From Clostridia bacterium (lineage in GTDB: Bacteria; Bacillota_A; Clostridia; Oscillospirales; CAG-272), in contig JAFTRB010000056.1 of NCBI GenBank assembly GCA_017462445.1, positions 1 to 25,338 of the forward strand: DNA of 25,338 bases. Direction: 5' to 3'. Positions 15,738 to 22,942 of this stretch are shown here, in pieces. How positions within the stretch are numbered: position 1 is the stretch's first letter; each line of letters starts with the position of its first letter. The notes beneath the pieces were generated by a model that did no database searches, had not been told where the DNA came from, and saw only the letters and a list, made by a program, of their open reading frames with translations. The translations under genes were made by a program, and so were the position numbers.

Positions 15738-15965
15738 CTATTTTCCGTACTCCAGGTCATTGGGCGAGCGGCCGTGAGCATATCTGCGAGAGGTATATTC
15801 CTTGCTCCTCATCTCCTTACCAACTCGCTTCATCAGACTCTCAATTCTTTGAGTAAGAGCATCTCTCTCCGCCTCAAGGCGTGCTATAAGCTCATCCCTT
15901 TCCTCCTCGGTTAGATGGGACACAGGAGCCTGTTCAATGTTCCTTTTCTTAAACCATCCAAACAT
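15738..15965 (-). CDS. Small coiled-coil protein of unknown function
   Basis: A 75-residue protein with no family I recognise. It begins MFGWFKKRN, a short aromatic-basic N-terminus that could touch a membrane surface, continues with a charged helix (about residues 18-52, SHLTEEERDELIARLEAE onward) that has heptad-like Leu/Ile spacing, and ends in a basic Arg/Tyr/Ser-rich tail. The start is well supported: GGAGG at 15970-15974 lies 4-5 nt before the ATG. It starts 59 bp after the tail-anchored protein gene on the same strand, and no terminator is evident between them. It may be a partner of that protein, but this rests only on position. Confidence 0.65.
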   Translation of the reverse strand: MFGWFKKRNIEQAPVSHLTEEERDELIARLEAERDALTQRIESLMKRVGKEMRSKEYTSRRYAHGRSPNDLEYGK

Positions 15966-16024
15966 AATGCCTCCAAGAAATGTAAATAAAGGATTGCATA
16001 TTCAAATCGATATCCTGTACCGTG

Positions 16025-18202
16025 TCAAATTATTGACCGCCCGGCAAAAAAACCTGAAAGCCAAGCTATGATAGAATCGCGGAATATGTAAGCCAAAGCT
16101 CCGCCAAGAACGAGAAGGATAAATATTCCCCAGCCAAAGCCCATCGCAATTCTGGACTTTCTGCTCTTCTCAGCCTTTGTCAAAACCCTCTTCACCAGCG
16201 AGTCAAGCTCGCGGCGGTTCTCCTTCATCAGCTGCTCGATCCTCTTTTTTTCCTGAGCAAGAGCCTTTCTGTACTCGCCCTTCGGCCACTCCCTGTTGAG
16301 AATATAGCGCACCCGCTCATATTCACCGGACAGTACGATTCTTCTGTCCATAAGAATAAAGATATGCTTCTTGTCCTCAAGATTTATCCGATATGAGCAT
16401 ACCTCTCTATTGAGCTTAGCGAGCCTTCGATATTCACTGCGCCTGCCCGATATATCCGCATCAACCCGTCCTTTTGCGTGCTCCTTCTTTCCTCCCTCGC
16501 TTCCGCGATAAAGCTCTATGAGCCTTCTGTTCAGCTCACCTCTTCTTTCCAGCAGCTCGCATAGCTCGGTCTGCAACGCCATAAGAGTGGATCTATCCGC
16601 CCCGGAGGGAAGCCTATCCCGTGAAATATCTATAAGCGTCAGCCTGTAAAACCTATCATTATCCTTTATTTCATAGCTGCGTGCAGGTCTTATTCTTCTC
16701 TCTGCGCTCTTCAGCTCATTTGATAGCTTGACCCTCGCTTTTCTTGCGGCGCCGTCCTCAAGCTGTCGCACATAGCTGAATTCGTATAGCGCATTTTTGG
16801 TCTTAAGCTCCAGAAGCTCGGCCAAAAGGCGAGCCTCAACCGCCTCAAGGTCCGCGCCGGTTTGCCTCGCTTTTCTTTGAGAGGCCTCCCGCTTGTTAAA
16901 GCTATATCCGTCCGCCTTTGACTCCTCCGTCTTAGTCTCGGGGCGCCCCGAGGAATCAATCTCCGCCGCCCTATCCATATCCACCACAGGATCTATTGCA
17001 GAGGTTTGAGACCTTCTTCTTCTTTCGTCATCCTCCGCCTCGCGAAGAACCCTCAGAAGCTCCTCCCGTCTTTGAGTGCCATCAGATGCTCCCCGCTCTT
17101 CGCCCGAGTGGCTCTTTGTTTCTGCGTATGCCTCGGGATAGGGGGAGGTTGTATCAAATACAGCGTCTCTGCCGAGCTGTGGGTCCGGTTGACCTCTTTG
17201 CTCCGCTTGCTGTCTTGCAAGTTCCTCCTCGCGTTCCAGCCTCTCGGTGCTTTTAATTGAAGGAGGTGTCTCGCTTACAAGCCTTTCCATCTCCTCGTCG
17301 GCGCTCTCGACATATGACTCCCTCGGAGCAGCTACCGGATCGGGATAGGGCGATGAAATATCATAGCTCCTCTCTGCAATCACGCCATTATCAGATGAAA
17401 TATCATTGCTTGGTGTAACCCGTGTTAAATTATTACCGCTTATTGCGCTTTCGAGGGGGGCTTGCGCTCTGTCCCGACCGCTATTCTCGATATGCTGAGA
17501 TACGGTCAGGCTTCCGTCAGCAAGCACGCCAATCTCGGCAACAGTTACCCCACCGATATGGAGCAGATCTGCGCCTACGGTTTCTCCTACGGTTATCCTG
17601 TAATCTATCTGCTCCTGTGCCTCGGGCTGCCCGGATAGCTCGGCGGCTTCGACCGACTCTGCTTTTGGAGCAGAGCTTAACTCGCTTTCGTTCTCCGCCG
17701 ACAAAGGCTGCTCATCCACTGTTATCCCGGGAATGGATGGCTCCCACTCTCCGTCGGAAGCAGTCTTTTCCAAGGCTTCATTTTCCTGTCCTGCCTCCGG
17801 AATCGAAGAATACAATTCACCAATCCCGCGGCGCATTTGCTCCGCCTCTCTAAGCTGCCTTTCTACCGACTCGCGGTTTTCCTCTCTAAGACGGGCAAGC
17901 TGCTCGTTATCCCTGGCAATGCCCGCCTCCCGTCTGGATCTTCTTATTCTCTCAGAGCGAGATGCATCTCTGGCAGGCGCTCCCAGTATGCCGAAGCCAT
18001 AGTCAGGCTCGGTCTCCTGCTGTCCCTCTTCCTCTGTCTTGGGAGCAATATCGGTCTTTTCCGCGACCTCCTCGGAGGGCGCAAGAATATCTCTCACCAC
18101 TCCTTGGTTAAAGACACTCTCGGCAGCCGCATCTATTACAACGCGAGATGTCTCGGCTTGCTCACCGAGACCGCCTGTTAAGTTGTCACCCTTGTCTGCC
18201 AT
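16025..18202 (-). CDS. Large acidic/disordered protein with C-terminal membrane anchor, unknown function
   Basis: A 725-residue protein I do not recognise. There is no signal peptide. Roughly residues 1-435 are acidic and low in hydrophobics, with short charged helices, and look disordered. A motif occurs twice, YDISSPYPDP (about 280-289) and FDTTSPYPEA (about 349-358). Residues about 445-680 form a charged, helix-rich domain with FYRLTLIDISRDRLPSG and HIFILMDRRIVLSGEYERVRYI. One hydrophobic segment, GFGWGIFILLVLGGALAYIF (about 687-706), precedes an 18-residue tail containing SIIAWLSGFF. The layout is that of a tail-anchored protein with the bulk in the cytoplasm. I chose ATG 18200-18202 because GGGAGG is just upstream. 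It starts 11 bp after the CBS gene, as the fourth gene of the operon. Function is unknown. Confidence 0.75.
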   Translation of the reverse strand: MADKGDNLTGGLGEQAETSRVVIDAAAESVFNQGVVRDILAPSEEVAEKTDIAPKTEEEGQQETEPDYGFGILGAPARDASRSERIRRSRREAGIARDNEQLARLREENRESVERQLREAEQMRRGIGELYSSIPEAGQENEALEKTASDGEWEPSIPGITVDEQPLSAENESELSSAPKAESVEAAELSGQPEAQEQIDYRITVGETVGADLLHIGGVTVAEIGVLADGSLTVSQHIENSGRDRAQAPLESAISGNNLTRVTPSNDISSDNGVIAERSYDISSPYPDPVAAPRESYVESADEEMERLVSETPPSIKSTERLEREEELARQQAEQRGQPDPQLGRDAVFDTTSPYPEAYAETKSHSGEERGASDGTQRREELLRVLREAEDDERRRRSQTSAIDPVVDMDRAAEIDSSGRPETKTEESKADGYSFNKREASQRKARQTGADLEAVEARLLAELLELKTKNALYEFSYVRQLEDGAARKARVKLSNELKSAERRIRPARSYEIKDNDRFYRLTLIDISRDRLPSGADRSTLMALQTELCELLERRGELNRRLIELYRGSEGGKKEHAKGRVDADISGRRSEYRRLAKLNREVCSYRINLEDKKHIFILMDRRIVLSGEYERVRYILNREWPKGEYRKALAQEKKRIEQLMKENRRELDSLVKRVLTKAEKSRKSRIAMGFGWGIFILLVLGGALAYIFRDSIIAWLSGFFAGRSII

Positions 18203-18213
18203 AGGCACCTCCC

Positions 18214-18627
18214 TCAGCTCTCACGCCTTTTATAGCATTCCCATAAATAGTCCATTACATTTCTACGGAGTATAAGGCCGATAAAGCATCCCCTGTCATC
18301 CACCACAGGAACGAAGTTATGCTCCTTTACCCTGTCAAACAGCTCCTCAAAGCTTGCGCTGTGAATAAGGGGGCGGAGATAACCCGTGTCAAGAATTTCC
18401 ATCACCGAAGCCCTTCCTGCAGGCCCGTGCTCCGTCATGCTCTTCTCCATAAAATGCTTATAGATATCATCGTTTCTGAGTGTACCAATATATCTTCCCT
18501 CGCTATCAAGCACCGGAATGGCAACATAACGGTGATATTTCATTTTCTCAAGTCCCTGTCTTACGGTGCTGTCGCTGTCAATATACTCTACCAAGCTCTT
18601 TGGTATAATGAACCGTAAAATATTCAC
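18214..18627 (-). CDS. Two-CBS-domain protein
   Basis: A 137-residue protein consisting almost only of two CBS domains (about residues 6-62 and 73-133). The second strands and turns read YVAIPVLDSEGRYIGTLRNDDI and FVPVVDDRGCFIGLILRRNVMDYL, typical of CBS pairs, which bind adenine nucleotides such as AMP, ATP or SAM. There is no attached enzyme or channel domain, so it is a stand-alone sensor. I chose GTG 18625-18627 with GAGGTG upstream. An open frame from TTG 18661-18663 overlaps the end of coaW and lacks a ribosome site. It sits 19 bp after coaW and 11 bp before the tail-anchored protein gene, so it could link nucleotide or coenzyme A status to either; this is inference. Confidence 0.85.
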   Translation of the reverse strand: MNILRFIIPKSLVEYIDSDSTVRQGLEKMKYHRYVAIPVLDSEGRYIGTLRNDDIYKHFMEKSMTEHGPAGRASVMEILDTGYLRPLIHSASFEELFDRVKEHNFVPVVDDRGCFIGLILRRNVMDYLWECYKRRES

Positions 18628-18646
18628 CGGCACACCTCGCAAATTT

Positions 18647-19486
18647 TTATTGTATTCCTCCAAGGGCGCAGCCTATTACCGTCGAGAACTGCGCGAGCTT
18701 TGGAATTATGAAGTTAACACCATATCCCATGCCATTGAACTCCTCGAATTTCTTCTGACAGTATTCAAGCCGTGTCAGGTTGCCCGTAAGCACGATGTCG
18801 CGTACTCCGCAGTGACGTGACGCAAAAATCGAGACCATTCCCACCGTTTCGTACACCATATTCAAAATGTCGAGCGCGATGTCCTCCTTGCTTGCCACAT
18901 CGGAAACATTGCCAAAGTTTGCCGCAGTCAGATCCTCAAGAAGCGAGTCGCTGCGGTCGGGCGCCGTGATATCCTTAATTCTCAAATCTATGTTGCCAAG
19001 ATCTCCGCCCCTTGCGAACTCGGTAATATGGTCGATCCCCTCGGCTCCCGTCAGAAGCTTGGATAGTCCGACAAGCGTTCCTCCGCCTACTCCGGTACCG
19101 CCAAGATAATTCATTGCGCCCCCCTTGATTGCATGCACCAGGGCAGTACCCGTGCCCATGCTTACCACAAGCGCGGTGGGAAGCCCCGAGAGGTACAGAC
19201 CCCCCTTGCCAATACAGTCAAACTCCGGCACACGGACGCACTCGATGCCGTAGAGATTCTTTTTTACATAAGAGGAGCCTACACCGGTCATCAACACCTT
19301 ATCTATCTCGGATATTGGAATGCCGTTTTCATCGGTGAACTTGCCAAAGGCGCCATAGGTTGCGGTCAAGGGGTCATTTGCCCTGACGAACTGCGGCTCG
19401 ATGAGTTTTACCTCCCCATTAGCCGTATGGAAGCCAACTATCTTCGTGGTGCTTCCACCGACATCAATACCAATTACAATGCTCAT
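18647..19486 (-). CDS. coaW: Type II pantothenate kinase
   Basis: Catalyses ATP-dependent phosphorylation of pantothenate, the first step of coenzyme A synthesis. The 279-residue protein belongs to the eukaryote-like/staphylococcal type II family of the actin-like ATPase fold. It has phosphate loop 1 IGIDVGGSTTKIVGF (5-19), VPEFDCIGKG (86-95) with Glu88, which by position should be the conserved catalytic acid, SMGTGTALV (109-117) and the glycine-rich GGTGVGGGTLVGLSKLLTG (129-147). Type II enzymes are generally not strongly inhibited by coenzyme A. The start overlaps the stop of the MutS-like gene as ATGA, so translation is coupled. Length is normal for bacterial members. Confidence 0.93.
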   Translation of the reverse strand: MSIVIGIDVGGSTTKIVGFHTANGEVKLIEPQFVRANDPLTATYGAFGKFTDENGIPISEIDKVLMTGVGSSYVKKNLYGIECVRVPEFDCIGKGGLYLSGLPTALVVSMGTGTALVHAIKGGAMNYLGGTGVGGGTLVGLSKLLTGAEGIDHITEFARGGDLGNIDLRIKDITAPDRSDSLLEDLTAANFGNVSDVASKEDIALDILNMVYETVGMVSIFASRHCGVRDIVLTGNLTRLEYCQKKFEEFNGMGYGVNFIIPKLAQFSTVIGCALGGIQ

Positions 19487-21111
19487 TTTCCCTCCTTGAC
19501 ACCGGCCATTAAATTCTCAAAGGAGAGGCCGTATTTGTCTGCAATATCCCTCGCATAGGATTTGCCGTCCGGACGCATTCTGTATATTTTGAAGGAGCGT
19601 CTTCCTTCCTCAATTCCGGCAACAAGCGTATCGATTCTTACTCCGCCATTAGCCAAGGAGCGCTCGTTTATCTCGGGAACAGCGCTTGCCAGCTCGTGAA
19701 GATGTGTGGAGAAAATTCCGCGGCAGCGCATTACCGCAAAGGCGGTGAGTATCTCCGAGGCGATATATGCGGCCTCGTATGCGCCCGTGGAGGACAGTGA
19801 CTCGTCAAGAAGTATCATACTGTCCGCATCGGTTGAATCAAAAATCTCACGAAGACGGGCGCACTCCTCGCCAAGTCTTCCCTTGTCTATTGTATCATCC
19901 GCCCCCTCGGGGAAATGGGTGAAGATTCCGCTTACAACCGACAGCCTGGCGCAAGAGGCAGGAACGGGAAGCCCGAGCTGGAACATAGCCTGCGCCCCAC
20001 CCACCGCAACAGTGATAACCGACTTGCCGCCTCGGTTTGGTCCGGTCAGAACGAATATACGCGCATTCTCATCGAAGGTGAAATCGTTTGTAACAATATC
20101 ATCGCTTATGGCAAGAGCAACCCTTGGATTATACAGCTCCTTGGCATCAAAGGCCTTCTCCTCCTTGGGCGCTATCTCCGGGTATACAATGCCGCAGCCC
20201 GGACGGGAGGAAAGACGCGAGAGTAGCTCCGCCGCGCGAGAGACAAATTCAATCTCGGGAAGGAGCTTAAGGAGAAAGTCGGTATTTTCTATCACATAAT
20301 CGGCGACGATATTTCTCCAGCCGCGCACCGAGGAACGGAAAACCTCCTCAATAGCCGAGTAAAATGCGCCGTTCAGGGCCTCCTGCTTGTTCTCACTCTG
20401 CCCCTTTCCAAAGGGTGAGAGCGGCGCTATGGCAGTAAAGGCGTCATTCTTGAAGGAGAGCCTGAGAATTTTGTCAAGCAGCTTGCCCGACTTAAATCTC
20501 TCCGAGTTGAGCGAAATAACCGCCGCCGACTCGGGGCGCATCTGCCTGTCAAGATTTACGCCGACAGTAATGCTTTTAACCTCGTGAACTCTATCGGTAA
20601 GTGCGGAAAGCTTTTGGTTAAGCTCTATGTAATACTCGCTTTCGGTAAGCTCGGAAACAAAATCGCAAAGGCGCAGAAAGGCGCTGCTCCTTACCCTATC
20701 CTTAACGCCCTTGAAGCCGCTCTTAAGCGTCTCAAGACAGGACACGTAAAGCTCGATCTCGGTAATGGAATACAGATATGAATCCGCCGAGGTAACGCCC
20801 TCATTATCAAGGCGGCGAAGCTCGCGAATATCATCAAGAATAGGATGCACACTCGACAGAGTTGCAAGCAGCTCGGGAATAGCAAGTATATCACGCATCG
20901 CATTCTGCCTGTACTCAATAACATCGGCATCCATCGTGAAAAAGTCGGTAAGCGAGGAGCTCTTTATGTCAAATATCTCATATAGGCCAAGCTCCTCACA
21001 TACGCTCTCGCTGATATTGGGCAAATTCGCCCTATCCTGATGGCGGAGCTGTGACTGCTCGGTTGGATATAGCAGGCTGATAAAGCTTCCCTCGGGAGTA
21101 GAATTAGACAT
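19483..21111 (-). CDS. MutS-related ATPase (no mismatch-binding domain)
   Basis: A 542-residue protein with a C-terminal MutS-type ATPase. Walker A reads LTGPNRGGKSV (355-365), a variant of MutS TGPNMGGKST. Walker B is MILLDESLSSTGAYEAA (432-448), and STHLHELA (468-475) corresponds to the MutS ATHYHEL motif. The N-terminal 340 residues are helical and resemble the lever and clamp part of MutS (domain III-like). The mismatch-binding domain I and the Smr nuclease of MutS2 are absent. It is therefore not the canonical repair protein; a role in DNA or RNA transactions is possible but unknown. The ATG follows GAAAGGATGACGAT. It is the first gene after the promoter at 21168-21196 and is coupled to coaW. 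Confidence 0.85.
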   Translation of the reverse strand: MSNSTPEGSFISLLYPTEQSQLRHQDRANLPNISESVCEELGLYEIFDIKSSSLTDFFTMDADVIEYRQNAMRDILAIPELLATLSSVHPILDDIRELRRLDNEGVTSADSYLYSITEIELYVSCLETLKSGFKGVKDRVRSSAFLRLCDFVSELTESEYYIELNQKLSALTDRVHEVKSITVGVNLDRQMRPESAAVISLNSERFKSGKLLDKILRLSFKNDAFTAIAPLSPFGKGQSENKQEALNGAFYSAIEEVFRSSVRGWRNIVADYVIENTDFLLKLLPEIEFVSRAAELLSRLSSRPGCGIVYPEIAPKEEKAFDAKELYNPRVALAISDDIVTNDFTFDENARIFVLTGPNRGGKSVITVAVGGAQAMFQLGLPVPASCARLSVVSGIFTHFPEGADDTIDKGRLGEECARLREIFDSTDADSMILLDESLSSTGAYEAAYIASEILTAFAVMRCRGIFSTHLHELASAVPEINERSLANGGVRIDTLVAGIEEGRRSFKIYRMRPDGKSYARDIADKYGLSFENLMAGVKEGK

Positions 21112-21167
21112 ATCGTCATCCTTTCAAAAGAAAATCTTTTACTAACAAATTACAGTTTTACAGATAT

Positions 21168-21196
21168 AGTATATCACATATTCCTCACCAGTGCAA
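21168..21196 (-). promoter_or_regulatory. Promoter of the MutS-like/coaW operon
   Basis: On the minus strand TTGCAC (21191-21196), a spacer of exactly 17 bp and TATACT (21168-21173). Transcription should begin near 21161, about 50 nt before the ATG. It faces away from the flavoprotein promoter, and 244 bp separate the two -35 elements. Confidence 0.7.
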
Positions 21197-21440
21197 GTAA
21201 ATCGCAATATTTTTTCTTCCGTAATATTTCTCCCCAAAAAGGCTCTCTTATGCCGACAAATGAATAAAGCCGACAAGAATAACACGGTTCTTTTCAATTT
21301 CTCTTTCATCGGCGAGTAGCTTCATCGGCTAGAATGTAACGGTTTATTTACATTTTCGGCATTCTAACCCTGCGGAATTTAACACGCCCCCACCGCAAGA
21401 AAAAACAATGTCATTGGCTCCCCTCTAATGGAAATTGCTG
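21197..21440. other. Intergenic region between divergent promoters, with repeated GCCGA half-sites
   Basis: No gene is seen in these 244 bp. They hold GCCGACAA twice (21252-21259, 21269-21276), TTCATCGGC twice (21305-21313, 21321-21329) and a further TCGGC at 21356-21360, so one 5-bp core appears five times, twice in one direction and three times in the other. A possible stem AATGTAA/TTACATT lies at 21333-21354, inside a wider AGAATG/CATTCT pair (21331-21365). These may be regulator sites for the flanking genes. A small RNA is possible but no promoter for one stands out. Confidence 0.35.
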
Positions 21441-21469
21441 TTGCATTTTCACGTGAATTGATATATAAT
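21441..21469 (+). promoter_or_regulatory. Promoter of the flavoprotein gene
   Basis: TTGCAT (21441-21446), 17 bp, and a perfect TATAAT (21464-21469). The start of transcription should be near 21476, giving a leader of about 44 nt that contains AAAGGAG at 21507-21513. Confidence 0.75.
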
Positions 21470-21519
21470 ATAATATGAAAGAAATGGCATTGAGAGAATG
21501 CCGATTAAAGGAGAAAGTT

Positions 21520-22164
21520 ATGTCAGAAATTACAAAAGCTCCAATTGGAAGGGTGCTTATACTCAACGGAAGCGCCCACGAACACGGGACCACAAGGGCA
21601 GCTATCGACACCCTTGCCGCCACACTTGAAAGCGAGGGCATTACCAGTGAGATAATCACGCTCGGTAAATTAAATCTCCCCGGCTGCCAGGAGTGCTACG
21701 CCTGCGGAAAGCTGAAGAGATGCGTCATTGACGACGAGGTAAATGTCCTCGCAGAGAAGCTGCGCGAGTGCGACGGTATCGTTCTCGCCTCCCCGGTTTT
21801 CTATGCTGCGCCCAACGGACAGTTCCTCGCAATTTTAGACCGCCTTTTCTATTCATCCCGCTTTTATAAATCGATGAAGGTCGGAGCCTCGGTCGTTGTT
21901 GCAAGACGCGGAGGATGTACAGCCTCATTCGATGTCCTCAATAAATATTTCGCCATATGCGGTATGCCGATTGCCACCGCAAACTACTGGAACCAGGTAC
22001 ACGGCGGAAATTATGAGGCTGCGCAGAGCGACGAGGAGGGTATGCAGACCATGCGTATTTTAGGTCGGAATATGGCTTTTCTCATCCGCGCCATCAGGCT
22101 GGCAAAGGAAACAATTCCTCTTCCCGAGGGTGAGAAGAAGATATACACCAGCTTCATCAGATAA
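21520..22164 (+). CDS. Flavodoxin-fold NAD(P)H-dependent oxidoreductase with compact Cys motif
   Basis: A 214-residue member of the NADPH-dependent FMN reductase / iron-sulfur flavoprotein group. The FMN phosphate loop is LNGSAHEHGTTRAAID (15-30), followed by the second flavin loop SPVFYAAPNGQFLAILDRLF. Between them is GCQECYACGKLKRC with cysteines at 56, 59, 62 and 68, a C-x2-C-x2-C-x5-C pattern like the 4Fe-4S site of the Methanosarcina iron-sulfur flavoprotein. Cluster binding is inference. The substrate is unknown; quinones, nitro compounds or electron transfer are options. ATG 21520-21522 is chosen because AAAGGAG lies 6 nt upstream; the frame stays open 15 codons further up, starting within the leader. 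It is a single-gene unit with its own promoter and terminator. Confidence 0.88.
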   Translation: MSEITKAPIGRVLILNGSAHEHGTTRAAIDTLAATLESEGITSEIITLGKLNLPGCQECYACGKLKRCVIDDEVNVLAEKLRECDGIVLASPVFYAAPNGQFLAILDRLFYSSRFYKSMKVGASVVVARRGGCTASFDVLNKYFAICGMPIATANYWNQVHGGNYEAAQSDEEGMQTMRILGRNMAFLIRAIRLAKETIPLPEGEKKIYTSFIR

Positions 22165-22192
22165 CAGCCTCCTTACTAAAGACTTAACACAT

Positions 22193-22229
22193 AAAAATAG
22201 CGCCCGGCATTCTCTGGGCGCTATTTTTT
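22193..22229. terminator. Bidirectional intrinsic terminator between flavoprotein and DUF1461 genes
   Basis: AAAAATAGCGCCC (22193-22205) and GGGCGCTATTTTT (22216-22228) are perfect complements around a 10-nt loop. The A and T runs at both ends make it work in both directions. It lies 28 bp after the flavoprotein stop and touches the stop codon of the convergent membrane protein gene. Confidence 0.9.
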
Positions 22230-22938
22230 ATTCCGCGTCGTCCCCCTCCTCGCTCTGCGGCAGAGGACGGGAGTCGCGGTTCTTTTTTTCCAGAATACCA
22301 AGCACGATCATTGCTGCGCAAAGAATGATTATCGAGCAGACAATGAGTATCGCGCAATTCATAAAGAACTGCTGTGGCATTACACGGATAATCTCGTCCG
22401 TGTGAGGATTGAATAGCCAATTATCCTTTCCGGGGAAGAAAATGCTGTGAAAAACAACAAAGGCTGTGTTAAAATCGAGAGATGCAAGCAGCGCGACCGA
22501 TGCAAAAAAGCTTAGCGTTCCCACGCCAGACCAGAAGCTGATAGAGAAGCCGCGGGGACGGTAAAGGGTTATAACCTCGCGCCGTTGTAGGGTAACGAGC
22601 AAGCCAAAGAGCAAAAGCGAGATTATAAATGCCCAGCCGTTAAGATCAAAAAGCAGCTTGCAATCGGCAAAGTGGCTTGCCCCCTCCTCGGAAAAGGCGA
22701 GCTCGCCCGTACCGAACTCATTGCCGGGTACGGTGAGATAGTCCAGCACATCATCGTAGGCATTTTTGATCGTTTCATAATCATATCCTGTGCGCTCGAC
22801 CATATCAAGACCGTCTATATGCCAATAGTAGAACTGTCTGAAGTAAATTGGAAGCCCAATGGAGAAGGTTATCACCAAAACAGCAATCACAACTCCGTAA
22901 AGCACGCTTGCGCCGGTATTAATTATCTTTTCTCTCAT
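22228..22938 (-). CDS. DUF1461 / TIGR01906 integral membrane protein
   Basis: A 236-residue membrane protein. Hydrophobic segments lie near residues 10-30, 104-116, 137-155 and 196-216. Between the first two is an outer loop with the family hallmarks YDDVLDYLTVPG, GELAFSEEGASHFADCK; a second loop has FHSIFFPGKDNWLFNP and DEIIRVMPQQFF. These match the DUF1461/TIGR01906 family of Gram-positive bacteria, whose function I do not know to be established; a short charged tail ends the protein. The likely start is ATG 22936-22938 with AAGGG upstream, and a TTG codon immediately before it is possible. It starts 4 bp after the epimerase stop and is last in the sugar-nucleotide operon. A link to cell-surface polysaccharide is suggested only by this position. 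Confidence 0.85.
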   Translation of the reverse strand: MREKIINTGASVLYGVVIAVLVITFSIGLPIYFRQFYYWHIDGLDMVERTGYDYETIKNAYDDVLDYLTVPGNEFGTGELAFSEEGASHFADCKLLFDLNGWAFIISLLLFGLLVTLQRREVITLYRPRGFSISFWSGVGTLSFFASVALLASLDFNTAFVVFHSIFFPGKDNWLFNPHTDEIIRVMPQQFFMNCAILIVCSIIILCAAMIVLGILEKKNRDSRPLPQSEEGDDAE

Positions 22939-22942
22939 CAAA

